From NCBI GenBank assembly GCA_947259075.1, contig CAMYKQ010000041.1, forward strand, positions 1-41,078: a stretch of DNA of 41,078 nt, given 5' to 3'. Source of the stretch: an uncultured Gammaproteobacteria bacterium (GTDB lineage Bacteria > Pseudomonadota > Gammaproteobacteria > DRLM01). The notes below the pieces were generated by a model. That model searched no databases and was not told where the DNA came from. It saw nothing but the letters and a program-made list of their open reading frames with translations. Position numbers and translations under genes: made by a program. Below, piece after piece: positions 34,439 to 41,078 of the stretch (positions within the stretch are counted from its first letter, which is position 1; each line of letters begins with the position of its first letter).

Positions 34439-34675
34439 TTAGCCTCCCGTCACGGGTGGGAAAAATGCCACCTCATCCCCGTTCTTCAGAGCGCGGGACG
34501 CGTCCGTGTATTCCATATTGACCGCAATCAAGACATTGGCGGGCAACGCTTGTTGCGGTGAGACCCGGCGCCACAATTCTTCCACGGTAACGGTCTCACC
34601 CTCGAGGGACACGGAATCCTCAGCGCGCCCCATACGGTCGCGCATATTGGCGAAATATCTCACGGTAATATTCAT
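34439..34675 (-). CDS. moaD: Molybdopterin synthase sulphur carrier subunit
   Basis: Ubiquitin-like 78-residue protein ending in the required Gly-Gly (PPVTGG), which is adenylylated by MoeB and thiocarboxylated. MNITVRYFANMRDRMG is the usual N-terminus, and NGDEVAFFPP near the end is the MoaD signature. ATG 34675 is preferred to a GTG two codons earlier. Lies between moaC and moaE. The MoeB-like enzyme encoded at 38061 is its likely partner. Confidence 0.94.
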   Translation of the reverse strand: MNITVRYFANMRDRMGRAEDSVSLEGETVTVEELWRRVSPQQALPANVLIAVNMEYTDASRALKNGDEVAFFPPVTGG

Positions 34676-34694
34676 AACCACACCCCATCGTGCC

Positions 34695-35177
34695 TTAAGC
34701 GGACCGGCTCCAAGACCCGGATTTGCCGCCGGACTTAGACAGTAAACCGATGCCTTGCATCACCATGCCGCGATCCACCGCCTTGCACATATCATAGATA
34801 GTCAAAAGCGCGATCTGCACCGCCGTAAGCGCCTCCATCTCCACACCCGTCTGCCCCACGCAGCGCACGGCCGCCCTGCAATACACGGCGTTCTGCTCGG
34901 GCTCGGGCGTCAGATCAAGATCAACGGCCGTGATACTGATAGGGTGTGAAAGCGGAATCAAGTCCGGGGTCTTTTTCGCACCCATAATACCCGCCACTCT
35001 TGAAATGCCCAGCACATCACCCTTTTTGTGACCACCTTGCATGATGAGCTCCAAGGTGCTTGGCGCCATAAAGATGCGCCCTTCCGCCACCGCTTCGCGC
35101 TGAGTGACGTTCTTCGTGCCGACATCCACCATATGGGCATCGCCGCTGGCATTAAAATGCGTTAACTTCCCGTCCAT
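34695..35177 (-). CDS. moaC: Cyclic pyranopterin monophosphate synthase
   Basis: Converts the MoaA product to cPMP in molybdenum cofactor synthesis. The 160-residue product matches the family: [28 protein letters not shown] at the N-terminus, [27 protein letters not shown]-type central block (LIPLSHP motif near residues 73-79), [11 protein letters not shown] and the catalytic [11 protein letters not shown]. Between moaA (78 bp upstream) and moaD (19 bp downstream). Confidence 0.97.
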   Translation of the reverse strand: MDGKLTHFNASGDAHMVDVGTKNVTQREAVAEGRIFMAPSTLELIMQGGHKKGDVLGISRVAGIMGAKKTPDLIPLSHPISITAVDLDLTPEPEQNAVYCRAAVRCVGQTGVEMEALTAVQIALLTIYDMCKAVDRGMVMQGIGLLSKSGGKSGSWSRSA

Positions 35178-35255
35178 TTATTACTCGCCTACTTCTAGTG
35201 GGCACGTGCCCGTCATAACATCCCGGAGCGCAGAATCCGGGCATCTTCTTCGTAA

Positions 35256-36377
35256 TCAACCGCCGATTTGAGTCATACTCACCCGGCCGATGTCGGCGAC
35301 ATTCACGCGCTTCACGGCGGAGCGCTTCTTGGCCTCAAAACCGTCCTTCGCCTTTTCGGTGAAAGCGGTGCGGAACACGGCGGCGATATCCTCGTCACTG
35401 CCACCCGCGCGCAGCGGCGTCTTCACGTCGTACTCGTCATCAGAGTACAAACAATTACGAATACGGCCATCAGCGGTCAGGCGAATACGGGAGCAATTGC
35501 CGCAAAGACTGCGTGTGAACGCGGGAATCACGGCCATCTTGCCGGCATAACCCGGGGCTTGGAAAATATGATGCTCAGTGCGCGTACCGGACGCATCCGC
35601 GATGCCGGGGTACAGGGCCTTCATCTGATTCACCATATTCTCCGCGCTGGCGAAATGCTCACCGGTTTCCCAAATTTGGTGCGCGTCGAAAGGCATGAAT
35701 TCAATGAAGCGGACGGTGACGGCCAAATCCTTGGTCAGCTCGCAGAATGCTGGCAGTTCGTCCTCGTTAAAGCCCCGCATCAACACCACATTGACCTTGA
35801 CCCGCGGAAAACCCAGATCAAGCGCCAAACGGATACTATCCAGCACCTTCTCGACGCCGGTACGGCGGGTGATACGTTGGAATTTATCGCCGTCGAGACT
35901 ATCCAGGCTGATATTAACGCCCGTCAAACCCGCGGCCAGGAGATTTTTAGCGTAACGGCTGAACAAAATACCGTTCGTCGTCAGATGCACGGCTTTAATG
36001 CCTGGCGTCCCTGCCGCCCCCTCTACCAGCTTCACGATATCTTTGCGCACCAGGGGTTCGCCGCCCGTGAAACGGACTTTTTTAATCCCCATGCGCGCCA
36101 AGACACCAATGGTGCGTATGATTTCGTCGGCCTGAAGAATCTGTTCGCCGTTCTTGAAGTCGACCCCTTCCTCGGGCATGCAGTAAGTACAGCGCAGATT
36201 ACATTTTTCCGTAACCGCGATGCGCACATAGTCAAACGTGCGGCCAAACTGATCTTGCAAGGGGGGAAGGGGTGAAGGATTCGAATTCGATTGCGTGGAA
36301 GCGGAACCGTTGGAAACGACGCCGGGCTTCGACTCTGAGGGCGAAAGCTCTTGGTACAGCGATTCATTGTAAAGCAT
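35256..36377 (-). CDS. moaA: GTP 3',8-cyclase, radical SAM
   Basis: First enzyme of molybdenum cofactor synthesis, rearranging GTP with two 4Fe-4S clusters. The 373-residue product has an N-terminal radical-SAM motif CNLRCTYC (about residues 58-65) and the GGEPLVRKDI segment. The C-terminal cluster motif is CGNC...C (C-x2-C then C after 13 residues in RIRNC), and the terminal Gly-Gly (MTQIGG) is required for activity. About 40 Ser/Pro-rich residues precede the conserved QFGRTFDYVRIAVTEKC start, an unusual extension. AGGCAGG precedes the ATG. First gene of the moa operon. The gene moaB is absent from the window. Confidence 0.96.
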   Translation of the reverse strand: MLYNESLYQELSPSESKPGVVSNGSASTQSNSNPSPLPPLQDQFGRTFDYVRIAVTEKCNLRCTYCMPEEGVDFKNGEQILQADEIIRTIGVLARMGIKKVRFTGGEPLVRKDIVKLVEGAAGTPGIKAVHLTTNGILFSRYAKNLLAAGLTGVNISLDSLDGDKFQRITRRTGVEKVLDSIRLALDLGFPRVKVNVVLMRGFNEDELPAFCELTKDLAVTVRFIEFMPFDAHQIWETGEHFASAENMVNQMKALYPGIADASGTRTEHHIFQAPGYAGKMAVIPAFTRSLCGNCSRIRLTADGRIRNCLYSDDEYDVKTPLRAGGSDEDIAAVFRTAFTEKAKDGFEAKKRSAVKRVNVADIGRVSMTQIGG

Positions 36378-37042
36378 GGGCCTGCCTCTGATGTTATCGT
36401 TTATCTTCGGGTCAATACCGTTAAACCTCTAACAACCCAGCCTAAATCATGCGTCACCCGCGCGCTGGCTTAAAACCCGCCGCCACTAAATCCGCTGTGG
36501 CACGACGCCAACCATCTCCATTGGGTCACACACTAAAAACCCCATCCTCGCTCTTTAAAAACTCTCGCTACAATCAAGCGGATGGAGCCATTTCACATTG
36601 GGCGAGCATCCCACCAAGACATCTGGCCTCTAATGGTTCGCACGCGCGACAACCCAAACAATCCCGCACCTCGCGGCCACAGCGGCAGGCAATCACTTGT
36701 AACGACTGCCCGATCCTCCTGCTGGATCAGTCCGGACACATCCTTGCTGATGACTCTCAAGACGCGAGAAGGTTTGCCTATCTAGGCCTTGTATCGGCGA
36801 TCTGCACTTAATCTTAAACCTACAGACAGTCTTGGATACTAACTCAAGCCAACGCTGCGCTACAACCACAGCATCCTTGCTTAAATTGACGAGTCTCGCG
36901 CTGATTTGACCGTGGCAGCCCCGCCCTCAATAAATATCCCGTCTCAAGTTTCTTTATAAAAATAATCAAGCCGACTTATGTCTTTGCGACCATGGCTTAG
37001 CGATTTATACTGTCAAAATTCCCTGAATAAGTAAAGGCGCTC
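36378..37042. other. Divergent intergenic region, moaA/kelch gene
   Basis: About 665 bp with promoters in both directions. Short frames on the plus strand (36449-36811) have no domain or leader. I looked for a molybdenum-cofactor riboswitch before moaA and could not recognise one. TTGACC (minus strand near 36410) could be a moaA -35 element. Confidence 0.4.
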
Positions 37043-37093
37043 ATGTTATCGTGCTGGTTATCCTTCACCCCAACCCACTCACACGAATACTAA
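37043..37093 (+). other. Possible short leader ORF before the kelch gene
   Basis: ATG 37043 with AAAGG five bases upstream begins a 16-codon frame (MLSCWLSFTPTHSHEY) ending four bases before the kelch start, which itself lacks a clear ribosome-binding site. Translation of the kelch gene may depend on reading this leader. Confidence 0.25.
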
Positions 37094-37097
37094 CGAT

Positions 37098-38048
37098 ATG
37101 AAAATTACTGAAATACAAACCACGAAACCTAACACCTGGGCCATCAAATGCCCGCTTGCTGATGCACGCTCCCACACGCCGCCCGCGGTGCATGGCGGCA
37201 AAATTTACATCTTCGGCGGCGGCGGCCCTCAGTTCGCCAGCAAAAATTCGGTGTACGCCTACGATCCCGCCACGGATCAATGGGAACAGCGTAGCGACAT
37301 GCCCACCTACCGCTCGGGTGCGGTTACCGCCGTGGTTGATGATCGCATTTACGTCATGGGCGGCGGCTTCAAGCAACCGAACGGCCAGTTTAAATTTCTC
37401 ACCACGGTTGAAATTTACCATCCGGACAGCGATAGCTGGGAAACCGGCCCGGACCTCCTGATGCCGCATGATTACCCCGCCGTCGCGCAACTCGACGGCG
37501 CCCTCTATGTCCTCGGCGGCCACCATCCAGACGCCACCAAGGCCGGCCCGAAGACCGATCCCGGCTTCGATTTCTGCGAACGCCTTGACCTCAAGAAAGG
37601 CCAATGGGAAGAGATCGCCCCACTAAAACAACCCCGCTTCGCCCTCGCCGCGGTGGTCGTTGACGGCGCCATCCTCACCATGGGTGGCGTCGCCTTCACC
37701 CCGGAAGGTTTCAATAATTTCACCCTGGTCGAGCGTTACGAGCCAAAGCAGAACCGCTGGGTCCCGGACGAACGCCATGCCCTGCCTTGGCCGGCCGCGG
37801 GCTTGGGCGCCTGTACCCTGAACGACACCATCTATATATTTGGCGGTTACAGCACTGACAACATCCACAACCGCGCCGCGCGCTTCGACAAGCAAAGCAA
37901 TAGCTGGCAGCGCATTGCGGACATGCCCATGCCCCGTGCCGCCATGGGTGTGGCGACCCTGGGGAATACTATCTATCTCATCGGCGGCTGGGCCGACGAT
38001 GGCCGCACCCCGCAAGCCGAGGTGTACGCCTACACCACGGGCGGCTAA
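37098..38048 (+). CDS. Kelch-repeat beta-propeller protein
   Basis: The 316-residue product comprises about six kelch blades. Each has the Gly-Gly pair and later Tyr/Trp pair: IYIFGGGG...YAYDPATDQWEQ, IYVMGGG...EIYHPDSDSWET, LYVLGGH...LKKGQWEEI, ILTMGG...RYEPKQNRWV, IYIFGGY...RFDKQSNSWQRI, IYLIGGW. There is no signal peptide, so it should be cytoplasmic, unlike the periplasmic NanM-type kelch proteins. The frame begins at ATG 37098 without an evident ribosome-binding site. The moeB-like gene follows after 12 bases, so the two are probably one operon. Function unknown; kelch propellers often bind proteins. Confidence 0.88.
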   Translation: MKITEIQTTKPNTWAIKCPLADARSHTPPAVHGGKIYIFGGGGPQFASKNSVYAYDPATDQWEQRSDMPTYRSGAVTAVVDDRIYVMGGGFKQPNGQFKFLTTVEIYHPDSDSWETGPDLLMPHDYPAVAQLDGALYVLGGHHPDATKAGPKTDPGFDFCERLDLKKGQWEEIAPLKQPRFALAAVVVDGAILTMGGVAFTPEGFNNFTLVERYEPKQNRWVPDERHALPWPAAGLGACTLNDTIYIFGGYSTDNIHNRAARFDKQSNSWQRIADMPMPRAAMGVATLGNTIYLIGGWADDGRTPQAEVYAYTTGG

Positions 38049-38060
38049 ATCCCCACAGGA

Positions 38061-38852
38061 ATGAACGACGAGCAACTCAGCCGCTACAGCCGCCACCTGC
38101 TATTGCCTGAAATTGACACGCATGGCCAAGAAACTCTGCTGCGTTCACGGGCACTGGTGGTAGGGCTGGGCGGACTGGGTTCGCCGGTCACCCTGTATTT
38201 GGCTGCCAGCGGTGTCGGCACCCTGGTCCTCTGCGATCATGACCGCGTCGATCTCAGCAATCTGCAACGGCAAATCCTGCATGACGGCACCCGCCTCGGC
38301 CATGCCAAAACCGATTCCGCCCAGACCCGGCTCAGCGCCCTGAACCCCGACATCCGGCTGCAGAGTATCCCGCGCAGACTGGCAGGCGAGGAATTGGCGC
38401 ACGAGGCACAGCTCGCCGACGTCGTCATCGACGCTAGCGACAACTTCGCCACCCGCTACGCCCTCAACGCCGCCTGCGTGGCCGCGCGCACACCGCTAGT
38501 CTCCGGCTCCGCCCTGCGCATGCAAGGCCAAGTGACTGTATTTAGAGCCGACAAAGACCCCTCGCCCTGCTACCACTGCCTCTATCCGGAGGGCGACGCC
38601 CCCGAAGAAAACTGCGCTCAAAACGGCGTATTCGCCCCGCTGGTCGGCCTCATCGGCAGCATCCAGGCCGCCGAAGCCCTCAAGATTCTCCTCGGCATGG
38701 ACGATGCCTTGTGGGGCCGCTTACTGCGCGTCGATGCCCGCAACATGGATTTCCACAGCGCCCGGCTGCGGCCCGACCCCCATTGCCCCGTATGCGCCCA
38801 GCCTCATGCTCAAGCACGCGCGGGGCTTGTAGCGCGGGACGCGTCCGGCTAA
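38061..38852 (+). CDS. moeB: MoeB/ThiF-type adenylyltransferase
   Basis: E1-like enzyme that adenylylates the C-terminal glycine of MoaD. The 263-residue product has [11 protein letters not shown] at the N-terminus and GLGGLGSP nucleotide-binding loop (near 35-42). [16 protein letters not shown] and the ATP-site Asp in [15 protein letters not shown] follow. The zinc-binding Cys pairs are CYHC (near 170) and CPVC (near 245), and [21 protein letters not shown] is close to MoeB. There is no C-terminal rhodanese domain, so it is the short bacterial form. It may also serve ThiS. The moaD gene is 3.4 kb away on the opposite strand. Co-transcribed with the kelch gene. Confidence 0.9.
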   Translation: MNDEQLSRYSRHLLLPEIDTHGQETLLRSRALVVGLGGLGSPVTLYLAASGVGTLVLCDHDRVDLSNLQRQILHDGTRLGHAKTDSAQTRLSALNPDIRLQSIPRRLAGEELAHEAQLADVVIDASDNFATRYALNAACVAARTPLVSGSALRMQGQVTVFRADKDPSPCYHCLYPEGDAPEENCAQNGVFAPLVGLIGSIQAAEALKILLGMDDALWGRLLRVDARNMDFHSARLRPDPHCPVCAQPHAQARAGLVARDASG

Positions 38853-38905
38853 ACTGTCGCGCTTTGGCTTTTCCGCTACCTCCGAGATCAATAGGGAAAC
38901 ATATA

Positions 38906-39121
38906 ATGCCCGCTGTGAAATTACGCGAAAACGAACCGTTTGAAGTCGCCCTGCGCCGCTTCAAGCGCACCTGTGAAAAAGCCGGCGTCCTCACCGAGAC
39001 CCGCCGCCGCGAGTTCTATGAAAAACCCACCGCCGTGCGCAAGCGCAAGGCTGCCGCCGCCGTGAAGCGTCACCTCAAAAAGACCCAGCGCGATCGCGTC
39101 AACCGGGTCCGCCTCTACTAA
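38906..39121 (+). CDS. rpsU: 30S ribosomal protein S21
   Basis: Small basic ribosomal protein of 71 residues. The sequence [27 protein letters not shown] followed by [14 protein letters not shown] and a Lys/Arg-rich C-terminus is that of S21. The frame is open upstream, but AGGGA nine bases before ATG 38906 and the exact family length fix the start. First gene of the rpsU-yqeY-dnaG macromolecular-synthesis operon. Confidence 0.97.
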   Translation: MPAVKLRENEPFEVALRRFKRTCEKAGVLTETRRREFYEKPTAVRKRKAAAAVKRHLKKTQRDRVNRVRLY

Positions 39122-39149
39122 TCATCTCCTGCGATTCGAGACCACCAAC

Positions 39150-39608
39150 ATGGGCGGCACACCAGGCTTGCGGCAGCGTATCGAGGAGGACATGAAGTCC
39201 GCCATGCGCGCCAAAAACAAAGAGCGTCTGGGCACCATCCGCCTCATGTTGGCCGCGATCAAACAACGCGAAATCGACGAACGCATCACCCTCGATGATG
39301 CGCAGATCCTCGCCGTGCTCGATAAAATGAACAAGCAACGGCGTGACTCCATCACGCAATACGAGGCCGCTGGCCGTCAAGAATTGGCGGACATCGAGGC
39401 GGCGGAAATCCGCATCATCCAGGAATACCTTCCCGCCGCCCTCAGCGAAGCGGAACTCGACGGCTTGATACGCGAGGCCATCACCGCGTCCGGCGCCGCC
39501 TCCGCGCAGGACATGGGCAAGGTCATGGCCGTGCTCAAACCCAAAATCCAAGGCCGTGCCGACGTGGGCCTGGCCAGCCGCAAAGTTAAAGACGCCCTGG
39601 CCAACTGA
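39150..39608 (+). CDS. yqeY: GatB/YqeY domain protein
   Basis: The 152-residue cytoplasmic protein matches YqeY: LRQRIEEDMKSAMRAKNKERLGTIRLMLAAIKQ at the N-terminus, YLPAALSEAELDGLI centrally and the MGKVMAVLKPKIQGRADV C-terminal helix. The domain is shared with the tail of GatB and thought to bind tRNA, although its role alone is unclear. Placed between rpsU and dnaG as in many proteobacteria. Confidence 0.95.
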   Translation: MGGTPGLRQRIEEDMKSAMRAKNKERLGTIRLMLAAIKQREIDERITLDDAQILAVLDKMNKQRRDSITQYEAAGRQELADIEAAEIRIIQEYLPAALSEAELDGLIREAITASGAASAQDMGKVMAVLKPKIQGRADVGLASRKVKDALAN

Positions 39609-39663
39609 TACCCGCTTAAACCTCGCCTGACGAGCCGCCGGAAATCAGCATACAATTGCGCTC

Positions 39664-41078
39664 ATGGCCGGCCGCATCCCTCAGCATTTCATCGATGACC
39701 TCATCAGCCGCATCGACATCGTCGAGCTGATCGACGCGCGCGTGCCCCTGCGCAAAACCGGCCGCGATTACACCGCCCGCTGCCCCTTTCACGAAGAGAA
39801 GTCCCCCTCTTTCACCGTCAGCCCCACCAAGCAGTTCTATCACTGCTTCGGTTGCCAGGCCCATGGCACGGCCATCAGCTTTTTGATGGAGTACGAGCAC
39901 CTCGACTTCGTCGAGGCCGTGCATGAATTGGCGGCCAAGGCCGGACTCGACGTCCCCAGCGAGGGGCCGGAGCTCGCGCCCACCGCGCCCAACACCCCGC
40001 TCTACGAACTGTTGGAGCAAGCCGCGCGCCTCTACCGCGACCAGTTGCGCCAACACCCCGCCGCTGTGGACTACCTCAAACAGCGCGGCCTCACCGGCGC
40101 CATTGCCGCCGAATTCGCCATTGGTTACGCGCCGCCAGGCTGGGACACCGCGCTGCAAACCCTAGGCAACTCCGCCGAGCGGCAACAGCAATTGCTGACC
40201 GCGGGCCTGCTCATCAAAAAAGACCAAGGCGGTTATTACGACCGCTTCCGCAACCGCATCATGTTCCCCATTCGGGATCGCCGCGGCCGCGTCATCGGCT
40301 TCGGCGGCCGGGTGCTGGACAAGGACGGCACCCCCAAATACCTCAACTCGCCGGAAACGCCCATCTTTCATAAAGGCCAGGAGCTCTACGGCCTGTTCGA
40401 GGCGCAACAAGCCCTGCGCCGTCTCGACCGCATCTTGGTGGTGGAAGGCTATATGGACGTGGTCGCCCTGGCGCAACACGGCATCCGCTACGCCGTCGCC
40501 ACCCTCGGCACCGCCACCAGCACCGAACACGTCGAACGCCTGTTCCGCGCCGCACCGGAAGTCATCTTCTGCTTCGACGGCGACCGCGCCGGCCGCGAGG
40601 CCGCCTGGCGCGCCGTGGAACACACCCTGCCCGCCCTGCGCGAAGGCCGTCAGGCCCGGGTCATGTTCCTGCCCGAGGGTGACGACCCCGATTCCCTGGT
40701 ACGCCGCGAAGGACGAGAACACTTCGAGCAAGGTACTGCGCAATCCATCCCAATTTCCACATTCTTTTATGAAGGACTCCTGAAGCAGACCGACATAAGC
40801 AGCATGGAAGGCCGTGCGCGCCTTGTGGAACTGGCAAGGCCCATGCTCTCGAAGTTAAGTGCAGGGGTATTACGTCATATGATGATCACCAAACTGGCCG
40901 AACTCGCCCGCATCGACGGCAACAGCCTGGACCGCATGCTGGCGGGTAAGAGCACCCCCAGCGAAACACGCGCCACTGCCGCCCGCCCCGCATCCCGGGG
41001 CAACCTATCCCCGTTGCGGCTGGGCATCAGCCTCTTGCTCCACGCCCCGGGTTTAGCCAGCCGGACCGGGGACGTTCA
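39664..41078 (+). CDS. dnaG: DNA primase (3' end beyond window)
   Basis: Synthesises RNA primers for replication. The visible 471 codons hold the N-terminal zinc site (Cys40, His43, Cys61, Cys64 in CPFH...CFGC). The RNA polymerase domain follows, with IMFPIRDRRGRVIGFGGRVL, KYLNSPETPIFHKG and Toprim acidic motifs VVEGYMDV and FDGDRAG. The start of the helicase-binding C-terminal region comes after about 420. ATG 39664 gives the usual MAGRIPQHFIDDLISRIDIVELID start. Last visible gene of the operon; rpoD would be expected next. The frame is intact to the window edge. Confidence 0.97.
   Translation, partial: MAGRIPQHFIDDLISRIDIVELIDARVPLRKTGRDYTARCPFHEEKSPSFTVSPTKQFYHCFGCQAHGTAISFLMEYEHLDFVEAVHELAAKAGLDVPSEGPELAPTAPNTPLYELLEQAARLYRDQLRQHPAAVDYLKQRGLTGAIAAEFAIGYAPPGWDTALQTLGNSAERQQQLLTAGLLIKKDQGGYYDRFRNRIMFPIRDRRGRVIGFGGRVLDKDGTPKYLNSPETPIFHKGQELYGLFEAQQALRRLDRILVVEGYMDVVALAQHGIRYAVATLGTATSTEHVERLFRAAPEVIFCFDGDRAGREAAWRAVEHTLPALREGRQARVMFLPEGDDPDSLVRREGREHFEQGTAQSIPISTFFYEGLLKQTDISSMEGRARLVELARPMLSKLSAGVLRHMMITKLAELARIDGNSLDRMLAGKSTPSETRATAARPASRGNLSPLRLGISLLLHAPGLASRTGDV

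Noticed and set aside
36378-36600. Molybdenum-cofactor riboswitch upstream of moaA
   Set aside because: I could not recognise the conserved helices by eye; a covariance-model search would decide.
36449-36811. 120-codon plus-strand frame in the moaA/kelch gap
   Set aside because: No leader, domain or ribosome-binding site; composition looks random.

Overview
This window most likely comes from a Gram-negative gammaproteobacterial chromosome. The evidence is the rpsU-yqeY-dnaG macromolecular-synthesis operon, aerobic HemF, periplasmic di-haem peroxidase, ApaH, BipA/TypA and many outer-membrane beta-barrel proteins. The order cannot be fixed from sequence alone. By eye, G+C is high in the housekeeping parts (about 3.3-16.2 kb and 37-41 kb) and clearly lower from about 16.9 to 29 kb.

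Layout. (1) 1-1.64 kb is mobile-element debris: a possible IS91-type transposase tail, one intact integron gene cassette with a recognisable attC site, and a second cassette cut short at a REP-like palindrome. (2) 1.7-13.3 kb is a core region: delta-class carbonic anhydrase, hemF, di-haem cytochrome c peroxidase, apaH, a small periplasmic protein, a likely operon of ATP-grasp protein-pip-dtd, a small MITE-like element, typA and tsaD. (3) 13.4-16.2 kb is a two-gene ABC exporter whose ATPase carries a tail of seven Trp/Gln-rich tandem repeats. (4) 16.3-27.2 kb is an eight-gene minus-strand run: O-methyltransferase, LolA-like lipoprotein-sorting protein, ribbon-helix-helix/zinc-ribbon regulator, DUF1302-type porin, RND/MMPL exporter with its own Trp/Gln-rich insert, outer-membrane barrel, TPR-plus-barrel protein and FmdE-like protein. 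A lone secreted protein lies upstream at 28 kb. (5) 29.2-33.7 kb is a nickel/cobalt ECF uptake operon (nikR-nikL-cbiM-cbiQ-cbiO-histidine phosphatase). (6) 34-36.4 kb is moaA-moaC-moaD-moaE for molybdenum cofactor. (7) 37-38.9 kb is a kelch protein plus a MoeB-type adenylyltransferase. (8) 38.9 kb to the end is rpsU-yqeY-dnaG, with dnaG cut by the window edge.

How the parts fit. MoeB activates the MoaD C-terminus used by MoaE, so the moa operon and moeB serve one pathway although a kelch gene and about 700 bp separate them. NikR probably represses the transporter genes beside it when nickel is sufficient. In the 16-27 kb run the genes are close or overlapping, and the products form a chain from inner membrane (RND) through periplasm (LolA-like) to outer membrane (three barrel proteins). 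This suggests export of a lipid-like, possibly methylated molecule. tsaD and rpsU, often divergent neighbours in gammaproteobacteria, keep that orientation here but are 25.6 kb apart, so the ABC, export, nickel and molybdenum genes all sit between them. The best candidates for something undescribed are the Trp/Gln repeat tail and the export cluster.
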